Source of the DNA: Lysobacterales bacterium
GTDB taxonomy: Bacteria; Pseudomonadota; Gammaproteobacteria; Xanthomonadales; UBA2363
Direction: 5' to 3'
DNA length: 64,000 bases
Assembly: GCA_019634735.1 (NCBI GenBank)
Contig: JAHCAT010000011.1
Location: forward strand, 92,879-156,878
The notes below the pieces were generated by a model. It did no database searches. It was not told the origin of the DNA and saw only the letters and a list, made by a program, of their open reading frames with translations. Numbering within the stretch: position 1 is the first letter of the stretch; the number at the start of each line of letters is the position of its first letter. Positions 29,955-38,458 of this stretch are shown in pieces. The translations under genes and the position numbers were made by a program.

Positions 29955-31504
29955 CAGCCGCTCCGCTCGACGCCGACCAGCACGGCATCGCCCTCGGCGA
30001 GGCCATCGAGCACCTGGCTGTGGCTGGCGTCCGCCAGGCCGATCCGCACGTTCACCTCGACCGGCCGGCCATCGCGCAGAACATGGACGCTGGCGCGCCG
30101 GCTGGCCGCCAGCATCGCCAGCTCGGCATCCAGGCGCCGCTGTCGACCTTCGTCGAGCGTGGCGCGCAGGGGCTGCAGGGCGACGGCGGTCGCCTCGGCA
30201 CTGCGCCTGCGACGCGCCTCCTCGGAGGCCGGCAGGTTACCGGCGCGTGCCTGCGCCATCATCTGCTGGCGCACCTGGGCCATCGCCTCGCCAAGCTGGG
30301 CGCGCTCGGACTCGTCCAGACCGACGCGGCCGGCCAGTTCGTCGACCTGGCGTTGCGCCTGTTCGCGGAAACGCGCGATCGCCGCGGCGTCGGGTGGCCC
30401 GGACGGCGCCGCCTCGGCGGCCGTTGCCGCGCCCGGTGGCCGGAAACGCAGCGCCGCGTTGGGCAGCCGCAGCACGCCCTCGCGCTCGCTGACCAGCACC
30501 TCGGCACTGGCGGTCATGCCCGGCAGCAGGGCCAGGTCGGCGTTGTCGACATCGACGATCACCGGGTAGGTGATCACCGTCGATGCCTCGGTGGCGGCCA
30601 GGCGGACCTGGCGCACCACGCCCTCGAAGTCGCGCCCGGGGAAGGCGTCGACCGTGAAGCGCACCGTCTGGCCGACCCGGATCTGGCCGACATCGGATTC
30701 GTCGACGGTCAGCTCGATCTGCATCTGCCGCAGGTCTTCGGCGATGGTGAACAGAACAGGGGTCTGGAAGCTGGCCGCCACGGTCTGGCCGGGTTCGACC
30801 TGGCGCGACAGCACCACGCCATCGACCGGCGCGCGCAGCACGGTGTAGTCGAGGTCGAGCCGCGCGCTCTCGACCGCGGCGCGCCGCTGCGCGACCTGCG
30901 ACTGCGCGACCTGGATCGCCGCCTGTGCCGATGCGACCCGCGCCTGCGCCTGGTCGCGGGCCGCCACCGCGGTGTCGAAGTCCGCCTGGGAAATCAGTTG
31001 CCGGGCCAGGATGCTCTGCGCGCGCGCATGCGCCGCCTCGGCATTGCGCTGCGCGGCCACCGCCTCGCCGTGGTTGGCGCGCGCCGCATCCAGGTTGGCC
31101 AGGGCGCTGGCAAGGTCGGCCTCGACCTGGGCCACGCGCGACCGGAAATTGGCCGGATCGATGCGGGCGATCACCTGGCCGGCCTGCACGGCGTCGTTGA
31201 AGTCGACCTCGACCGCCAGCACCTGGCCGGACACCTGGGAGCCGACCTCGACCGTCGACAAGGCACTGAGCTTGCCGGTGGCCGCGATCGACACCCGCAC
31301 CGTGCCGGTGTCGACCTGGGCGGTGCGCCAGCGCACCGCCTCGTCGCCGCGCAGTGCCTGCCAACCGAACCAGGCGGCCAGCAGGACGGCGACCGCGATC
31401 GCGGCATGGACCGGCCGCAGGCGGCGCCGCTGCGGTTCGGGCAGGGCGACCCGGCGCGACGGCGGACGGATGCCGGTGGCGGGCGTTGTCGGGGTGCTGG
31501 TCAT
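29954..31504 (-). CDS. MacA-like periplasmic adaptor with helical insert
   Basis: A 516-residue membrane-fusion protein. One N-terminal transmembrane helix (about 30-50), the lipoyl half-motif VEVGSQVSGQVLAVEVDFND, a long coiled-coil hairpin rich in Ala/Gln (about 115-215), the second lipoyl half LRAPVDGVVLSRQVEPGQTV, and a beta-barrel domain. Between FRPPG (about 355) and VHVLRDGRPVEVNV (about 473) lies an extra Ala/Arg/Gln-rich helical segment of about 115 residues that typical MacA proteins lack; it carries LDESERAQLGEAMAQVRQQM and LRATLDEGRQRRLDAEL, a Spy/CpxP-like pattern. It should link the MacB-type pump to a TolC-like channel. The start is the ATG at 31504 just before the hydrophobic helix. 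Confidence 0.9.
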   Translation of the reverse strand: MTSTPTTPATGIRPPSRRVALPEPQRRRLRPVHAAIAVAVLLAAWFGWQALRGDEAVRWRTAQVDTGTVRVSIAATGKLSALSTVEVGSQVSGQVLAVEVDFNDAVQAGQVIARIDPANFRSRVAQVEADLASALANLDAARANHGEAVAAQRNAEAAHARAQSILARQLISQADFDTAVAARDQAQARVASAQAAIQVAQSQVAQRRAAVESARLDLDYTVLRAPVDGVVLSRQVEPGQTVAASFQTPVLFTIAEDLRQMQIELTVDESDVGQIRVGQTVRFTVDAFPGRDFEGVVRQVRLAATEASTVITYPVIVDVDNADLALLPGMTASAEVLVSEREGVLRLPNAALRFRPPGAATAAEAAPSGPPDAAAIARFREQAQRQVDELAGRVGLDESERAQLGEAMAQVRQQMMAQARAGNLPASEEARRRRSAEATAVALQPLRATLDEGRQRRLDAELAMLAASRRASVHVLRDGRPVEVNVRIGLADASHSQVLDGLAEGDAVLVGVERSG

Positions 31505-31642
31505 GGACGGGTCGGGCTCGCTGTCGGCGGGTCGGCAACGACCGTGGACCACGATCGCCTTGCCGGGGTTCCATTGTGCCGGCCGATCGTGGAGGAAAAG
31601 GGAAGCCGCCTGCGCGCGGGCCATCGGGTAGCATGCCCGGCC

Positions 31643-32398
31643 ATGACCGCGCTGCCGGCGACGACCCCCAAGAAGCTGGGCCTGGTGATCGACCTCGACA
31701 CCTGCGTCGGCTGCCATGCCTGCGCGGTGGCCTGCAAGCAGTGGAACGACATCGGCGAATGGGGCCCGCTGCCCGACGTCGACGGTTCCGGTCCGCGCCC
31801 CGAGGGCGCCTGGCTGAACCGCGTGCACAGCTACGACGTCACCACGCCGGACGGCACCGGCATGACCCTGCACTTCCCGCGCTCGTGCCTGCACTGCGAG
31901 GACGCCGCCTGCGTGACGGTGTGCCCGACCGGCGCCAGCCACAAGCGCGCCGACGACGGCATCGTGCTGGTCGATCCGGACACCTGCATCGGCTGCAAGC
32001 TGTGCGCCTGGGCCTGTCCCTACGGCGCGCGCGAGCTGGACCCGGTCCAGAAGACCATGAAGAAGTGCACCCTGTGCGCGGACCGCATCGACAATGCCGC
32101 GCTGGCGCCGGAAGACCGCCAGCCGGCGTGCGTGCAGGCCTGTCCGACCCGCGCGCGCCATTTCGGCGACCTCGCCGACCCCGATTCGGCGGTTTCGCGC
32201 CTGGTCGCCGAGCGCGATGGCCAGCCGCTGCTGCCCGAGCTGGGCTATCGCCCGGTCAACCGCTACCTGCCGCCCAGGCCGCGCCGGAACAAGGCCGGCG
32301 ACACCGGCGCGCCGGCGCGACTGGACGAGGGCCACGGCTTCGATGCCGGGCAGGCCTCGCCGCTGCTGCGCTGGCTCGACCGCGTGCTGAGCCGCTGA
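31643..32398 (+). CDS. DmsB-like four-cluster iron-sulfur electron-transfer subunit
   Basis: A 251-residue ferredoxin-like protein of the DmsB family. Four cysteine groups for [4Fe-4S] clusters are visible: CVGCHACAVAC, CLHCEDAACVTVCP, CIGCKLCAWACP, and CTLC with ACVQACP. In DMSO-reductase-type complexes this subunit passes electrons from the membrane anchor to a molybdopterin catalytic subunit. The DmsC-like anchor gene follows after one base, but no molybdopterin oxidoreductase gene is in the window. A TAGCAT box at 31629-31634 lies eight bases before the ATG. Confidence 0.9.
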   Translation: MTALPATTPKKLGLVIDLDTCVGCHACAVACKQWNDIGEWGPLPDVDGSGPRPEGAWLNRVHSYDVTTPDGTGMTLHFPRSCLHCEDAACVTVCPTGASHKRADDGIVLVDPDTCIGCKLCAWACPYGARELDPVQKTMKKCTLCADRIDNAALAPEDRQPACVQACPTRARHFGDLADPDSAVSRLVAERDGQPLLPELGYRPVNRYLPPRPRRNKAGDTGAPARLDEGHGFDAGQASPLLRWLDRVLSR

Positions 32399-32399
32399 C

Positions 32400-33353
32400 G
32401 TGCACCCGGCCGCGTCGGTCATCGCCTTCACCACCCTGAGCGGCGCCGGCTACGGGCTGCTGGTGTGGCTGGGTCTGCTGGTGGCATTCGGCCAGGCGGG
32501 ACGCTCGCCCGCGCTGGTGCTGACCGCGCTGTTGCTGGGCGGCATGCTGGTCGGTGCCGGACTGCTTGCCTCGCTGGCCCACCTGGGGCGCCCCGAACGC
32601 GCCTGGCGGGCGTTCAGCCAATGGCGCACCTCCTGGCTGTCGCGCGAGGGCGTGGCGGCGGTGGCCAGCTTCGTGCCGATCGCCGGGCTGGGCTGGGCGG
32701 TGCTGTCCGGGGCCGCGCCGGCCTGGCGCGATGGCTTCGCGCTGGCCCTGGTGCCGGCTGCCCTTGTCACCCTGGTCTGCACCGCGCGCATCTACGACAC
32801 CCTGCGACCGATCCCGGCCTGGCACAACCGCTGGGTGCTGCCCGGCTTCCTGGCGCTGGCCGCGGCCAGCGGCGGCGCCCTGCTGTGGGCCCTGGGCGTG
32901 CTGGCCTTCGCGCTGCCGCCGCACCGCGGCGACGGGTTCGTCCTGCTGGTGCTGCTGGCGCTGGCCGCGGCGGTGAAGTGGGCCTACTGGCGCCACATCG
33001 ACCGCCATCCCGGCGGCGTCGCGGCCGCCGCCGCGCTGGCCTTGCCGGCCGGCAGCGCCGTACGCAGCTTCGAGGCGCCGCACACCGAAGCGAACTTCCT
33101 GATGCGCGAGATGGGTTTCGCGCTGGCCCGCAAGCACGGTGCCCGGCTGCGCCGCGTGTGCCTGGCGCTGCTGGTGGGCCTGCCGGCCCTCGCCCTGGTC
33201 GCGAGCTGGCTGTGGCCTGGTGCGCGGCCCGCGGTCGCGGCGCTGGTGGCGGGCAGCGTGCTGGTCGCCACGGCGCTCGAGCGCTGGCTTTTCTTCGCCC
33301 AGGCCCGGCACCTGGTGACCACCTGGTATTCGCCGGAACGCCCCTGGGTTTAG
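32400..33353 (+). CDS. DmsC-like membrane anchor subunit
   Basis: A 317-residue integral membrane protein with about eight hydrophobic helices, starting at GTG one base after the DmsB-like gene. ASLAHLGRPERAWRAFSQWRT near residues 61-80 and TARIYDTLRPIPAWHN near 127 are typical of DmsC-type quinol-oxidising anchors. It should feed electrons from menaquinol or ubiquinol into the iron-sulfur subunit. The catalytic partner is not nearby. Confidence 0.88.
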   Translation: MHPAASVIAFTTLSGAGYGLLVWLGLLVAFGQAGRSPALVLTALLLGGMLVGAGLLASLAHLGRPERAWRAFSQWRTSWLSREGVAAVASFVPIAGLGWAVLSGAAPAWRDGFALALVPAALVTLVCTARIYDTLRPIPAWHNRWVLPGFLALAAASGGALLWALGVLAFALPPHRGDGFVLLVLLALAAAVKWAYWRHIDRHPGGVAAAAALALPAGSAVRSFEAPHTEANFLMREMGFALARKHGARLRRVCLALLVGLPALALVASWLWPGARPAVAALVAGSVLVATALERWLFFAQARHLVTTWYSPERPWV

Positions 33354-33410
33354 CGCCGCTTCAGTCGCCACCCCGACACTGGCGGCCTTCATCGTCCGAA
33401 CGAGGTCGTC

Positions 33411-34181
33411 ATGCGTCTGCTCGCCCCCTGCATCGCCCTGGCCCTGGCCAGCCCCGCCGTCCTGGCGCAGACCGCCGCCGATCCGGCGCCGCGCTGGACT
33501 GGCACCGGCGAGCTGGGTTTCGTGTCGTCCAGCGGCAACAGCCGTTCGGAAAGCGTCAACGCCAAGCTGGGCCTCAAGTTCGAGGATGAGTCCTGGAAGT
33601 ATTCGTTCGGTGCCGCCGCCTTCCGCCAGAAGGGCGAGGTGGTGGTGCTGGCCGATCCGGACGACCCGGACAGCGCAACGCGGCGGCTGCAGCTCAACGC
33701 CAACCGCTACCAGCTCGATGGATCGGCCGCCCGCAAGCTGGGCGAGCGCAACTCGCTGTACACCTCGCTGCGCTACGAGAACGACGACTTCGCGCCATAC
33801 GATTACCAGGCGACGATGTCGGTGGGCTGGGGCCACCAGGCGATCCGCACCGAGGCCACCAAGCTGGCCTTCGAAGTCGGCCCCGGTTACCGGCGCAGCA
33901 AGGACGCGGTCACCGGCGAAGTCGAGAACGACATCATCGGCCGCGGCCGCATGGAGTTCGAGACCGCGCTGACCTCCAACACCTCGCTGGTCGACACGCT
34001 GCTGGTCGAGGCCGGCGGCGACAACACCTTCGTGCAGAACGATTTCGGGGTGAAGGTGGCGATGAACAGCCGCTTCGCCATCAAGGCCGGCCTGCAGGTG
34101 CGTCACAACACCGACGTGCCGCCGGAGCGCCGGCGCACCGACCGCTTGACCACGGTCAACCTGGTCTACGACTTCCGCTGA
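33411..34181 (+). CDS. DUF481 outer-membrane protein (YdiY-like)
   Basis: A 256-residue exported protein with a signal peptide (residues 1-19, cleavage after VLA). The mature part is a run of amphipathic beta strands starting [19 protein letters not shown], the hallmark of the DUF481 family (salt-induced outer-membrane protein YdiY-type), and ends in VNLVYDFR with the C-terminal aromatic expected of a beta-barrel. A GAGG site lies nine bases before the ATG. Function is not established for the family. It is separated from DmsC by 57 bases and may have its own promoter. Confidence 0.85.
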   Translation: MRLLAPCIALALASPAVLAQTAADPAPRWTGTGELGFVSSSGNSRSESVNAKLGLKFEDESWKYSFGAAAFRQKGEVVVLADPDDPDSATRRLQLNANRYQLDGSAARKLGERNSLYTSLRYENDDFAPYDYQATMSVGWGHQAIRTEATKLAFEVGPGYRRSKDAVTGEVENDIIGRGRMEFETALTSNTSLVDTLLVEAGGDNTFVQNDFGVKVAMNSRFAIKAGLQVRHNTDVPPERRRTDRLTTVNLVYDFR

Positions 34182-34308
34182 GTCCGGCGGGCCCGCGCCG
34201 CGATGGCGCGGGCCCCGGTCCGCGAGCCGGGCTTTGCCGCGCAGCCCGGATCGGGGCACGGTCGGCAAGCACCGGCGCGGCCGGGCGGGTGGCTGCGGCA
34301 GTCGCCAC

Positions 34309-34314
34309 TAGAAT
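34309..34314 (+). promoter_or_regulatory. -10 box (TAGAAT) abutting hemC
   Basis: TAGAAT followed by exactly six bases (GGCGCC) and the hemC ATG. A start site at the expected distance would fall on the start codon. No clear -35 element is seen. Confidence 0.5.
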
Positions 34315-34320
34315 GGCGCC

Positions 34321-35244
34321 ATGACCGTCGACCGAACCGAACTGCGCATCGCCACGCGCAAGAGCGCCCTGGCGCTGTGGCAGGCCGAACACGTCGCCGC
34401 CCGCCTGCGCGCGGCGCACCCCGGCCTGGCGGTGGTCCTGGTGCCGATGAGCACCCGCGGCGACGAGCTGCTCGACCGCCCCCTGGCGCAGGTCGGCGGC
34501 AAGGGCCTGTTCCTCAAGGAGCTCGAGCACGCCCTGCTCGAGGACCGCGCCGACCTCGCCGTGCACTCGCTCAAGGACGTGCCGGCCCGCCTGGAGCCGG
34601 GCTTCGCCCTCGGCGCCATCCTGGCCCGCGCCGATGCCGCCGACGCCCTGGTCAGCAACCGTCACGACAGCCTGGACGCGTTGCCGCACGGCGCCCGGGT
34701 CGGCAGTTCCTCGCTGCGCCGCCAGGCCCTGCTGCGCGCACGCCGTCCGGACCTGGTGCTGCTCGACCTGCGCGGCAACGTCAACACGCGCCTGGCCCGC
34801 CTGGATGCCAGCGAATACGAGGCCATCGTCCTGGCCTGCGCCGGCCTGCAACGACTCGGCCTGGGCGACCGCATCCGCGAGCGACTCACGTCCCCCGACT
34901 GGCTGCCCGGCGTCGGCCAGGGCGCGATCGCCATCGAGCTGCGCGAGGGCGATGACGCCACAGCGGCCCTGCTGGCACCCCTGCACGATGCCGACACCGC
35001 CGTCTGCTGCGGCGCCGAACGCGCGCTCAACCGCATCCTGGCCGGCGATTGCACGGTGCCGATCGGCGCCTTCGCGCAGCTCGCCGGCGACCGCCTCGTC
35101 CTGCACGGCATGGTCGGAGACGCTGCCGGGGGCCGGGTCCTGCGCGGCCACGCCGAAGGCACCGCCGACGCCGGCGACTCGATCGCCGCCGAAGTCGCCG
35201 AGCAACTCCTGGCCCAGGGCGCCGGGCGCCTGCTCGGCCACTGA
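34321..35244 (+). CDS. hemC: Hydroxymethylbilane synthase (porphobilinogen deaminase)
   Basis: A 307-residue cytosolic enzyme that joins four porphobilinogen units into hydroxymethylbilane in haem biosynthesis. It begins [19 protein letters not shown], with [18 protein letters not shown] and [14 protein letters not shown] (catalytic Asp loop), [24 protein letters not shown], and the dipyrromethane-cofactor Cys in [14 protein letters not shown] near residue 242. Length is normal. In pseudomonads hemC follows algZ-algR on the same strand; here it points toward them, so the cluster has been rearranged by inversion. No hemD follows. Confidence 0.97.
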   Translation: MTVDRTELRIATRKSALALWQAEHVAARLRAAHPGLAVVLVPMSTRGDELLDRPLAQVGGKGLFLKELEHALLEDRADLAVHSLKDVPARLEPGFALGAILARADAADALVSNRHDSLDALPHGARVGSSSLRRQALLRARRPDLVLLDLRGNVNTRLARLDASEYEAIVLACAGLQRLGLGDRIRERLTSPDWLPGVGQGAIAIELREGDDATAALLAPLHDADTAVCCGAERALNRILAGDCTVPIGAFAQLAGDRLVLHGMVGDAAGGRVLRGHAEGTADAGDSIAAEVAEQLLAQGAGRLLGH

Positions 35245-35315
35245 ACGCAGCGCCGGGGACCAGCGCCCGATTCCCAAGGCTTGCTTCCTGCTGCGCCCCG
35301 CGCTTCGCTTCCTTC

Positions 35316-35378
35316 GGTCCCCGGTCCCCGGTCCCCGGTCCCCCAATCCCGAGTCCCGAGTCCCGAGTCCCGAGTCCC
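35316..35378. repeat. Nine-unit heptamer repeat array
   Basis: Four GGTCCCC units, one transitional unit and four GAGTCCC units, 63 bp in total. On the opposite strand GAGTCCC reads GGGACTC, the unit that starts the larger array at 27694. Both arrays lie in gaps between converging genes, here hemC and the AlgR-like gene. Confidence 0.85.
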
Positions 35379-35386
35379 GGCTCCTC

Positions 35387-36118
35387 TCAGCCCCCTCGCC
35401 CTTGCAGCCAGGCGCGCACCGCCGGCAGGTTGCGGCGGCTGATTTCCAGGTCCTGGGCCAGGCCGTCGACGCGGGCGCGTTCGCTGCCGTCGGGCTGACG
35501 GACCAGCCCGGCAAGCCGACCGGTGGCGACCAGGCAGTTGCGGTGGATGCGCAGGAAGCGGTCGCCGAACTCGCGCTCGATGGCGGCCAGCGATTCCTCG
35601 ACCAGGTGCTCGCCGTCGGCGGTGACCAGGCACACGTACTTGTCCTCGGCGCGTAGCGCGAGCACCGACTCCACGGGCACGCGCAGCATGGTGCCGGCGC
35701 GGCGCACCGCGAAGTGCCGGCGCGCCGCCTGGGGCGGCGGACGGCGGCGTCCGGCCCGCTGCAGCGCCTGCTGCAGGCGTTCGCGACGGACCGGCTTGAG
35801 CAGGTAGTCGACGGCACCGGTCTCGAAGGCGTCCAGGGCGCGGTCGTCGCAGGCGGTCAGGAAGATCACGTCGGGCGCGCTGGCCAGCGCCGCCAGGCGT
35901 TGCGCGGTCGCCATGCCGTCCATGCCGGGCATGCGGATGTCGAGCAGGACCAGGTCGATACCGCCGGCCGTGCAGCGTTGCACGGCCGACTCGCCGTCCT
36001 CGGCCTCGCCGGCAAGTTCGGCGCCGGGGCAGTCGGCCAGCAGGCCGCGCAGGCGCTGGCGGGCGGCCGGCTCGTCGTCGACCACCAGGACCCGCAGCGG
36101 GGCTTCGCCGGCGCTCAT
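35387..36118 (-). CDS. AlgR-like LytTR response regulator
   Basis: A 243-residue regulator. The receiver domain (about 9-120) has VDDEPAAR at its start, the phosphoacceptor Asp in LVLLDIRMPGMDG near 57, and KPVRRERL at the end. The C-terminal LytTR DNA-binding domain (about 135-240) reads FAVRRAGTMLRVPVESVL and FLRIHRNCLVA. The start ATG overlaps the stop of the kinase gene (36115-36118). Its position beside hemC and an AlgZ-like kinase supports the AlgR assignment; AlgR homologues control type IV pili, exopolysaccharide or virulence genes in related bacteria. Confidence 0.92.
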   Translation of the reverse strand: MSAGEAPLRVLVVDDEPAARQRLRGLLADCPGAELAGEAEDGESAVQRCTAGGIDLVLLDIRMPGMDGMATAQRLAALASAPDVIFLTACDDRALDAFETGAVDYLLKPVRRERLQQALQRAGRRRPPPQAARRHFAVRRAGTMLRVPVESVLALRAEDKYVCLVTADGEHLVEESLAAIEREFGDRFLRIHRNCLVATGRLAGLVRQPDGSERARVDGLAQDLEISRRNLPAVRAWLQGRGG

Positions 36119-37152
36119 GGCCGACGCCCGGGCACCGGCAACCACAGGGTCACCGTGTAGTGGCCGTCGCTGCCGTCCAGCGACAGCCGCGCGCCGGCGC
36201 CCAGGGCATGGCGCAGGCGATGCCGGATGTTGTCCTGGGTGCGGCCGGGGCGGTTGGCGGCAACCGGCGCGGCCAGCGGGTTGCGGACGCGAACCGTCAC
36301 GCCGGCGCCCTCGCGCCTCGCCTGCACGGATACGGTGCCGCCGGCCGGCAGCCGGGCCACGCCATGCAGCACCGCGTTCTCGACCAGCGGCTGCAGGGTC
36401 AGCGTGGGCAGTCCCATGTCCAGCGGCAGGTCGTCGGCGACCTGCCAGTCGACACGCAGCCGTTCGCCCAGGCGAAGCTGTTCGATGGCGAGGTAGCGAC
36501 GCGCCAGGTCCAGCTCCTCGCGCAGCCGGGTACGGCCGCCTTCGCGGGCCAGGGCAGCGCGCAGAAGGTCGGCAAGGTCGAGCAGGGCCTCCTCGGCCTG
36601 GGCCGGCGCGGACTGGATCAGGCCGCTGACCGTGTTCAGCGTGTTGAACAGAAAATGCGGCTGGATGCGCGCCTGCAGCGCGTCGAAGCGCGCCCGCGCC
36701 TGTGCCTGCACGGCCTGGCGCCAGCGCTCCTGCAACAGCACGTAGCGCAGGGTGAGGGCGCCGAAGATGGCCGCCAGCATCCCGGTGGAGCCGACGAAGC
36801 GGCCGGTCCCCGCCGGCCCGGTGATGCCCAGGTCCAGGCCATGGTCCAGCCAGCGAACCGCCAGGGCACCGGCCAGCGCCAGCAGCACCACCATCGCCAG
36901 CGCCAGCGGTGCGCCGCTGGAGGCAGGCAGGCGGTTCAGGCGCGGCCCGAGCAGGCACAGGGCGGTGCAGGCGAGCAGGGTCAGCCACAGCGCGAACAGG
37001 CTGGCCAGGCCGAACCCGCCGATATCGAAGGCCGCTGGCGAGGGCATCAGCCACGCCGCCAGCACCACGCACTCGGCGACCAGGAAGGCCGCGAACAGCA
37101 TGGGCGCACGACAGAAGTCGGGCAGCCAGGGTTCGCCGTTGCGGATCGCCAT
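36115..37152 (-). CDS. AlgZ/FimS-like sensor histidine kinase
   Basis: A 345-residue membrane kinase of the LytS/YpdA-like His_kinase class. Four hydrophobic helices occupy about residues 18-150. The phosphoacceptor motif is QPHFLFNTLNTV near 164, and the ATPase domain has LQPLVENAVLHG near 255. It lacks the HATPase glycine box common in other kinases, as AlgZ homologues do. Coupled to the AlgR-like gene. A TACACT box (37159-37164, minus strand) ends exactly six bases before the ATG, suggesting a leaderless transcript. Confidence 0.9.
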   Translation of the reverse strand: MAIRNGEPWLPDFCRAPMLFAAFLVAECVVLAAWLMPSPAAFDIGGFGLASLFALWLTLLACTALCLLGPRLNRLPASSGAPLALAMVVLLALAGALAVRWLDHGLDLGITGPAGTGRFVGSTGMLAAIFGALTLRYVLLQERWRQAVQAQARARFDALQARIQPHFLFNTLNTVSGLIQSAPAQAEEALLDLADLLRAALAREGGRTRLREELDLARRYLAIEQLRLGERLRVDWQVADDLPLDMGLPTLTLQPLVENAVLHGVARLPAGGTVSVQARREGAGVTVRVRNPLAAPVAANRPGRTQDNIRHRLRHALGAGARLSLDGSDGHYTVTLWLPVPGRRP

Positions 37153-37264
37153 GCCGGCAGTGTAAGTCGGCGGGGCACGCCCCGGACATACGCCCGGTGG
37201 GCAGGATCGAGTACCTGCGGCGGGCGCGCCGTTGGGTTGACGCCGACGTGAGGGATATTGCCTT

Positions 37265-37948
37265 TCAGGCGATCTCCGCCAGGCGCGCGCCCAGCCAGCG
37301 GCGCAGGTCCAGGATCTGCTCCATGCACACGCTGTGCTGCATGGGGTAGGTGTGCCAATGCACCGGCTGGCCCCAGCCGGTCAGGGTCGCGCGAGCATGC
37401 TCGCCCAAGGCCAGGGGAACCACCGGATCCTGGTCGCCGTGCATCAGCAGCACCGGCGTACCCGTGTTGGCAGGTGCACGGGCATCGGCCAGCACCCGCG
37501 CCATCGGCAGGTAGCAGGACAGGCCGATGATGCCGGCCAGCGGCGCGCCATGGCGCAGGCCGGCCTGCAGGGCGACCACGCCGCCCTGCGAGAAACCGGC
37601 CAGGAACAGACGGCCGGGCGCGATGCCCTGGTGCACCTGGTCGGCGAGCAGGGCCTCGACCTGGGCGACCGATGCGGTGAGGCCGGCCTCGTCGGCGCGC
37701 TGGTCCAGGCTCATCGCCTTGATGTCGTACCAGGCGCGCATCGGCATGCCCATGTTGATGGTGACCGGCCGCACCGGGGCGTGGGGAAACACGAAACGCA
37801 GGGCGGGCCAGGCCGGATCGACCAGTTCCGGGATGATCGGCTCGAAATCGTGGCCGTCGGCGCCCAGGCCATGCAGCCAGACGATCGCCGCGCTGGGCGA
37901 GGGTCCGATCTCGCGGACGACGCAGGGCAGAAGCTCGGGCTGGCTCAT
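37265..37948 (-). CDS. Carboxylesterase/acyl-protein-thioesterase-type hydrolase
   Basis: A 227-residue alpha/beta hydrolase of the phospholipase/carboxylesterase (EstB) family. The oxyanion region is IVWLHGLGADGHDFEP, the nucleophile Ser lies in FLAGFSQGGVVAL near 117, the acid in LLMHGDQDPVVP near 171, and the His in YPMQHSVCMEQI near 205. Length matches the family (about 220). Cytosolic, as no signal peptide is present. It hydrolyses short-chain acyl esters; the natural substrate is unknown. It stands 112 bases upstream of the AlgZ-like gene on the same strand, with its own TACACT-type box about 28 bases before the ATG. Confidence 0.92.
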   Translation of the reverse strand: MSQPELLPCVVREIGPSPSAAIVWLHGLGADGHDFEPIIPELVDPAWPALRFVFPHAPVRPVTINMGMPMRAWYDIKAMSLDQRADEAGLTASVAQVEALLADQVHQGIAPGRLFLAGFSQGGVVALQAGLRHGAPLAGIIGLSCYLPMARVLADARAPANTGTPVLLMHGDQDPVVPLALGEHARATLTGWGQPVHWHTYPMQHSVCMEQILDLRRWLGARLAEIA

Positions 37949-38053
37949 GGCGGGGCACGATGGATTGCGGGGCGCGGCAGTGTAGCGCCCCGCATCCGCT
38001 CATCCGGGCTGCCGGCCGCCGGCCGCGGCCGGGATGCCCGATGGATCGCAGGC

Positions 38054-38458
38054 TCAGCGTCGCCGCTTCACCAGCCCCGGGGCGATGTCCTCGTGCGCCG
38101 ACATCGCGGTGTCGCAGGCCAGCCAGGCGCGCTCGCCGGCATAACTGCGGACCCAGGCTTCCGCGGCAGCCTGGTCCTGGTAGCTCTCGTGGGCGCTGAG
38201 CGCGGCGCGGTCCAGCCCGGTCGAGGCGATCAGGCGGGCCTCGATCTCGGCGTCCACCTTCAGCATCGGGCAGTGCTCGCGCACGGCATCAGCCGTGGCG
38301 AGCGCAGAGGCCACGGCCCAGATCCGTTCCTCGCGGGCGTCGTCGTCCTCGGCCTGGGCCGCGCAGACCAGTGCCGCCGACAGGGCGAGTGCGGCCAGGG
38401 CAGGGGTGCGCAGGTGCGGGCGGCGGCGGGGCAGGGCGGCTGGAGGAGGAACGGTCAT
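38054..38458 (-). CDS. Small secreted protein of unknown function
   Basis: A 134-residue protein. Residues about 18-36 are a signal peptide (TPALAALALSAALVCAAQA) preceded by an Arg-rich stretch. The mature part is helical and charged, with two cysteines (HCPMLKVDAEIEARLIAS and WLACDTAM) that could form a disulphide. I do not recognise the family. Codon use is ordinary. Longer readings upstream (to 38776) have no added support. Confidence 0.55.
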   Translation of the reverse strand: MTVPPPAALPRRRPHLRTPALAALALSAALVCAAQAEDDDAREERIWAVASALATADAVREHCPMLKVDAEIEARLIASTGLDRAALSAHESYQDQAAAEAWVRSYAGERAWLACDTAMSAHEDIAPGLVKRRR

